In this document: positions 63,158-64,000 of the stretch, piece after piece
Layout of the letters: each line of letters opens with the position of its first letter
How positions within the stretch are numbered: position 1 is the first letter of the stretch
Assembly: GCF_019097595.1 (NCBI RefSeq)
Contig: NC_080715.1
Location: 27,006,855-27,070,854, forward strand
Length of the DNA stretch: 64,000 bases
Direction: 5' to 3'
Source of the DNA: Hemibagrus wyckioides
Lineage: Eukaryota; Chordata; Actinopteri; Siluriformes; Bagridae
The notes under the pieces: generated by a model
Seen by the model: only the letters and a program-made list of their open reading frames with translations
The model's database searches: none
What the model was told of the DNA's origin: nothing
Position numbers and translations under genes: made by a program

Positions 63158-63760
63158 TTTAATATCTATTTGTTATAAAAAAGTGGAGCATGAGAAAATT
63201 ATTTTCTATTTATATGATATATAATAAGATAAATAATTTATAATATATTTATATTTATTTCATTATTTATATTATAATTATTTAGATATGATATGACATT
63301 GTAATATAATATCTATTTGTTATAAAAAGTGGAACGTAAGAAATGATTTTATATTTTATTAAATATAATAATAATTTAAAAAAATATATATATTTATATT
63401 ATGTTTTATTATATTAATATTATTATTTAGATATTATATGACATTGTCATATAACAGCTATTTGTTATAAAAAAGTGAAACACAAGAAATAATTTTATAT
63501 TTATATTATATATAATATAAATAGTTTATAATATATTTATATTTATTATATTATAGTATATCATCTTAGTTAGATATTAGATGACTCATATATAATATCT
63601 ATTTGTTAGAAAAAGTGGAATGCTAGAAATAATTTTATATATTTTAATTAATTTTAAATAATTTTACTTATATAATAATATAAATAATATATAATATATT
63701 TATATCTATTATATTATGTTATTTTATTTTATATTAATATTTCTATTATATTATGCAATA
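63158..63760. repeat. About 145-bp AT-rich tandem repeat
   Basis: Four diverged copies marked by ctatttgttataaaaa-like sequence at about 63166, 63313, 63458 and 63599. Each is followed by gtggaacgtaagaaatgatt variants and an AT-only second half. The spacing is 147, 145 and 141 bp. Confidence 0.85.
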
Positions 63761-64000
63761 CCTCTAAGTTATTTATTTTTTTTCTACAAAACATTTTTGC
63801 TTTTCTGTCTGTCATTAAAAGGTTCTCTAAACCATAACTATGTAGTGGAAATGTAGTTTGTGTGATTTCTTCATTACAACACTAGAAAATCCAAGTTTAA
63901 ATGACAGAGAGCAGTAGAGATCAGAGCTCTTATGGCCATCAGGGGAGTCAGACTTGGGGAACTACTACTGCACAGCTGCTCCAGAGCCCATCTGCACATC
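63761..64000. other. Right-edge sequence, nothing recognised
   Basis: The last 240 bp return to ordinary complexity. A frame ending in ...ESSLMAIRGVRLGELLLHSC-type text is partial at the edge and cannot be judged. Confidence 0.4.

Overview
This is vertebrate, almost certainly teleost fish, nuclear DNA. It has two recognisable protein genes, spliced exons with GT/AG boundaries, many Tc1-like DNA transposon remnants, degenerate LINEs, tRNA-derived SINE fragments and a very heavy load of micro- and minisatellites. Nothing prokaryotic, viral or plasmid-like was seen. The repeat style would fit an otophysan such as a catfish or a characin, but that is only an impression.

Both genes lie on the minus strand, head to tail. 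TMEM177 (mitochondrial inner-membrane protein, single coding exon 54309-55241) is followed by the 5' part of PTPN4 (FERM-PDZ non-receptor tyrosine phosphatase). PTPN4 has a CpG-rich promoter near 47.0-47.3 kb, a non-coding exon 1 ending at 46874, a start-codon exon at 25692-25829, and five more FERM exons packed into 6237-7659. The rest of PTPN4 (end of FERM, PDZ, phosphatase) must lie beyond the left edge. As I recall, TMEM177 and PTPN4 are also neighbours in human 2q14, so synteny supports both calls. A possible plus-strand first exon of an unidentified gene ends at 57795.

PTPN4 introns 1 and 2 are about 21 kb and 18 kb and are largely tandem repeats. From left to right the arrays are: a 39-bp array (1-3812), a CCAAT-containing 28/32-bp array (7.9-8.96 kb), an 8.9-kb GT-rich array (12.9-21.8 kb), a 31-bp AT-rich array (24.75-25.08 kb), a GATA/GACA block (25.95-26.93 kb), a CpG-dense 21-bp array (28.6-29.37 kb), a CATC array invaded by a LINE (33.96-35.46 kb), and a 5-kb CA-rich array of about 83-bp units (41.1-46.2 kb) ending just inside exon 1. 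The long open reading frames in these arrays are by-products of repeat units without stop triplets, not genes.

The flank from 48 to 64 kb is a graveyard of two Tc1-like families, including three fold-back derivatives that share one inversion junction, plus SINEs and dispersed repeats. I found no convincing new gene system. The best leads are the dinucleotide repeats abutting all six visible PTPN4 splice acceptors, a short upstream ORF whose stop overlaps the PTPN4 start codon, the shared fold-back junction, and a partial duplication carrying the TMEM177 3' end.
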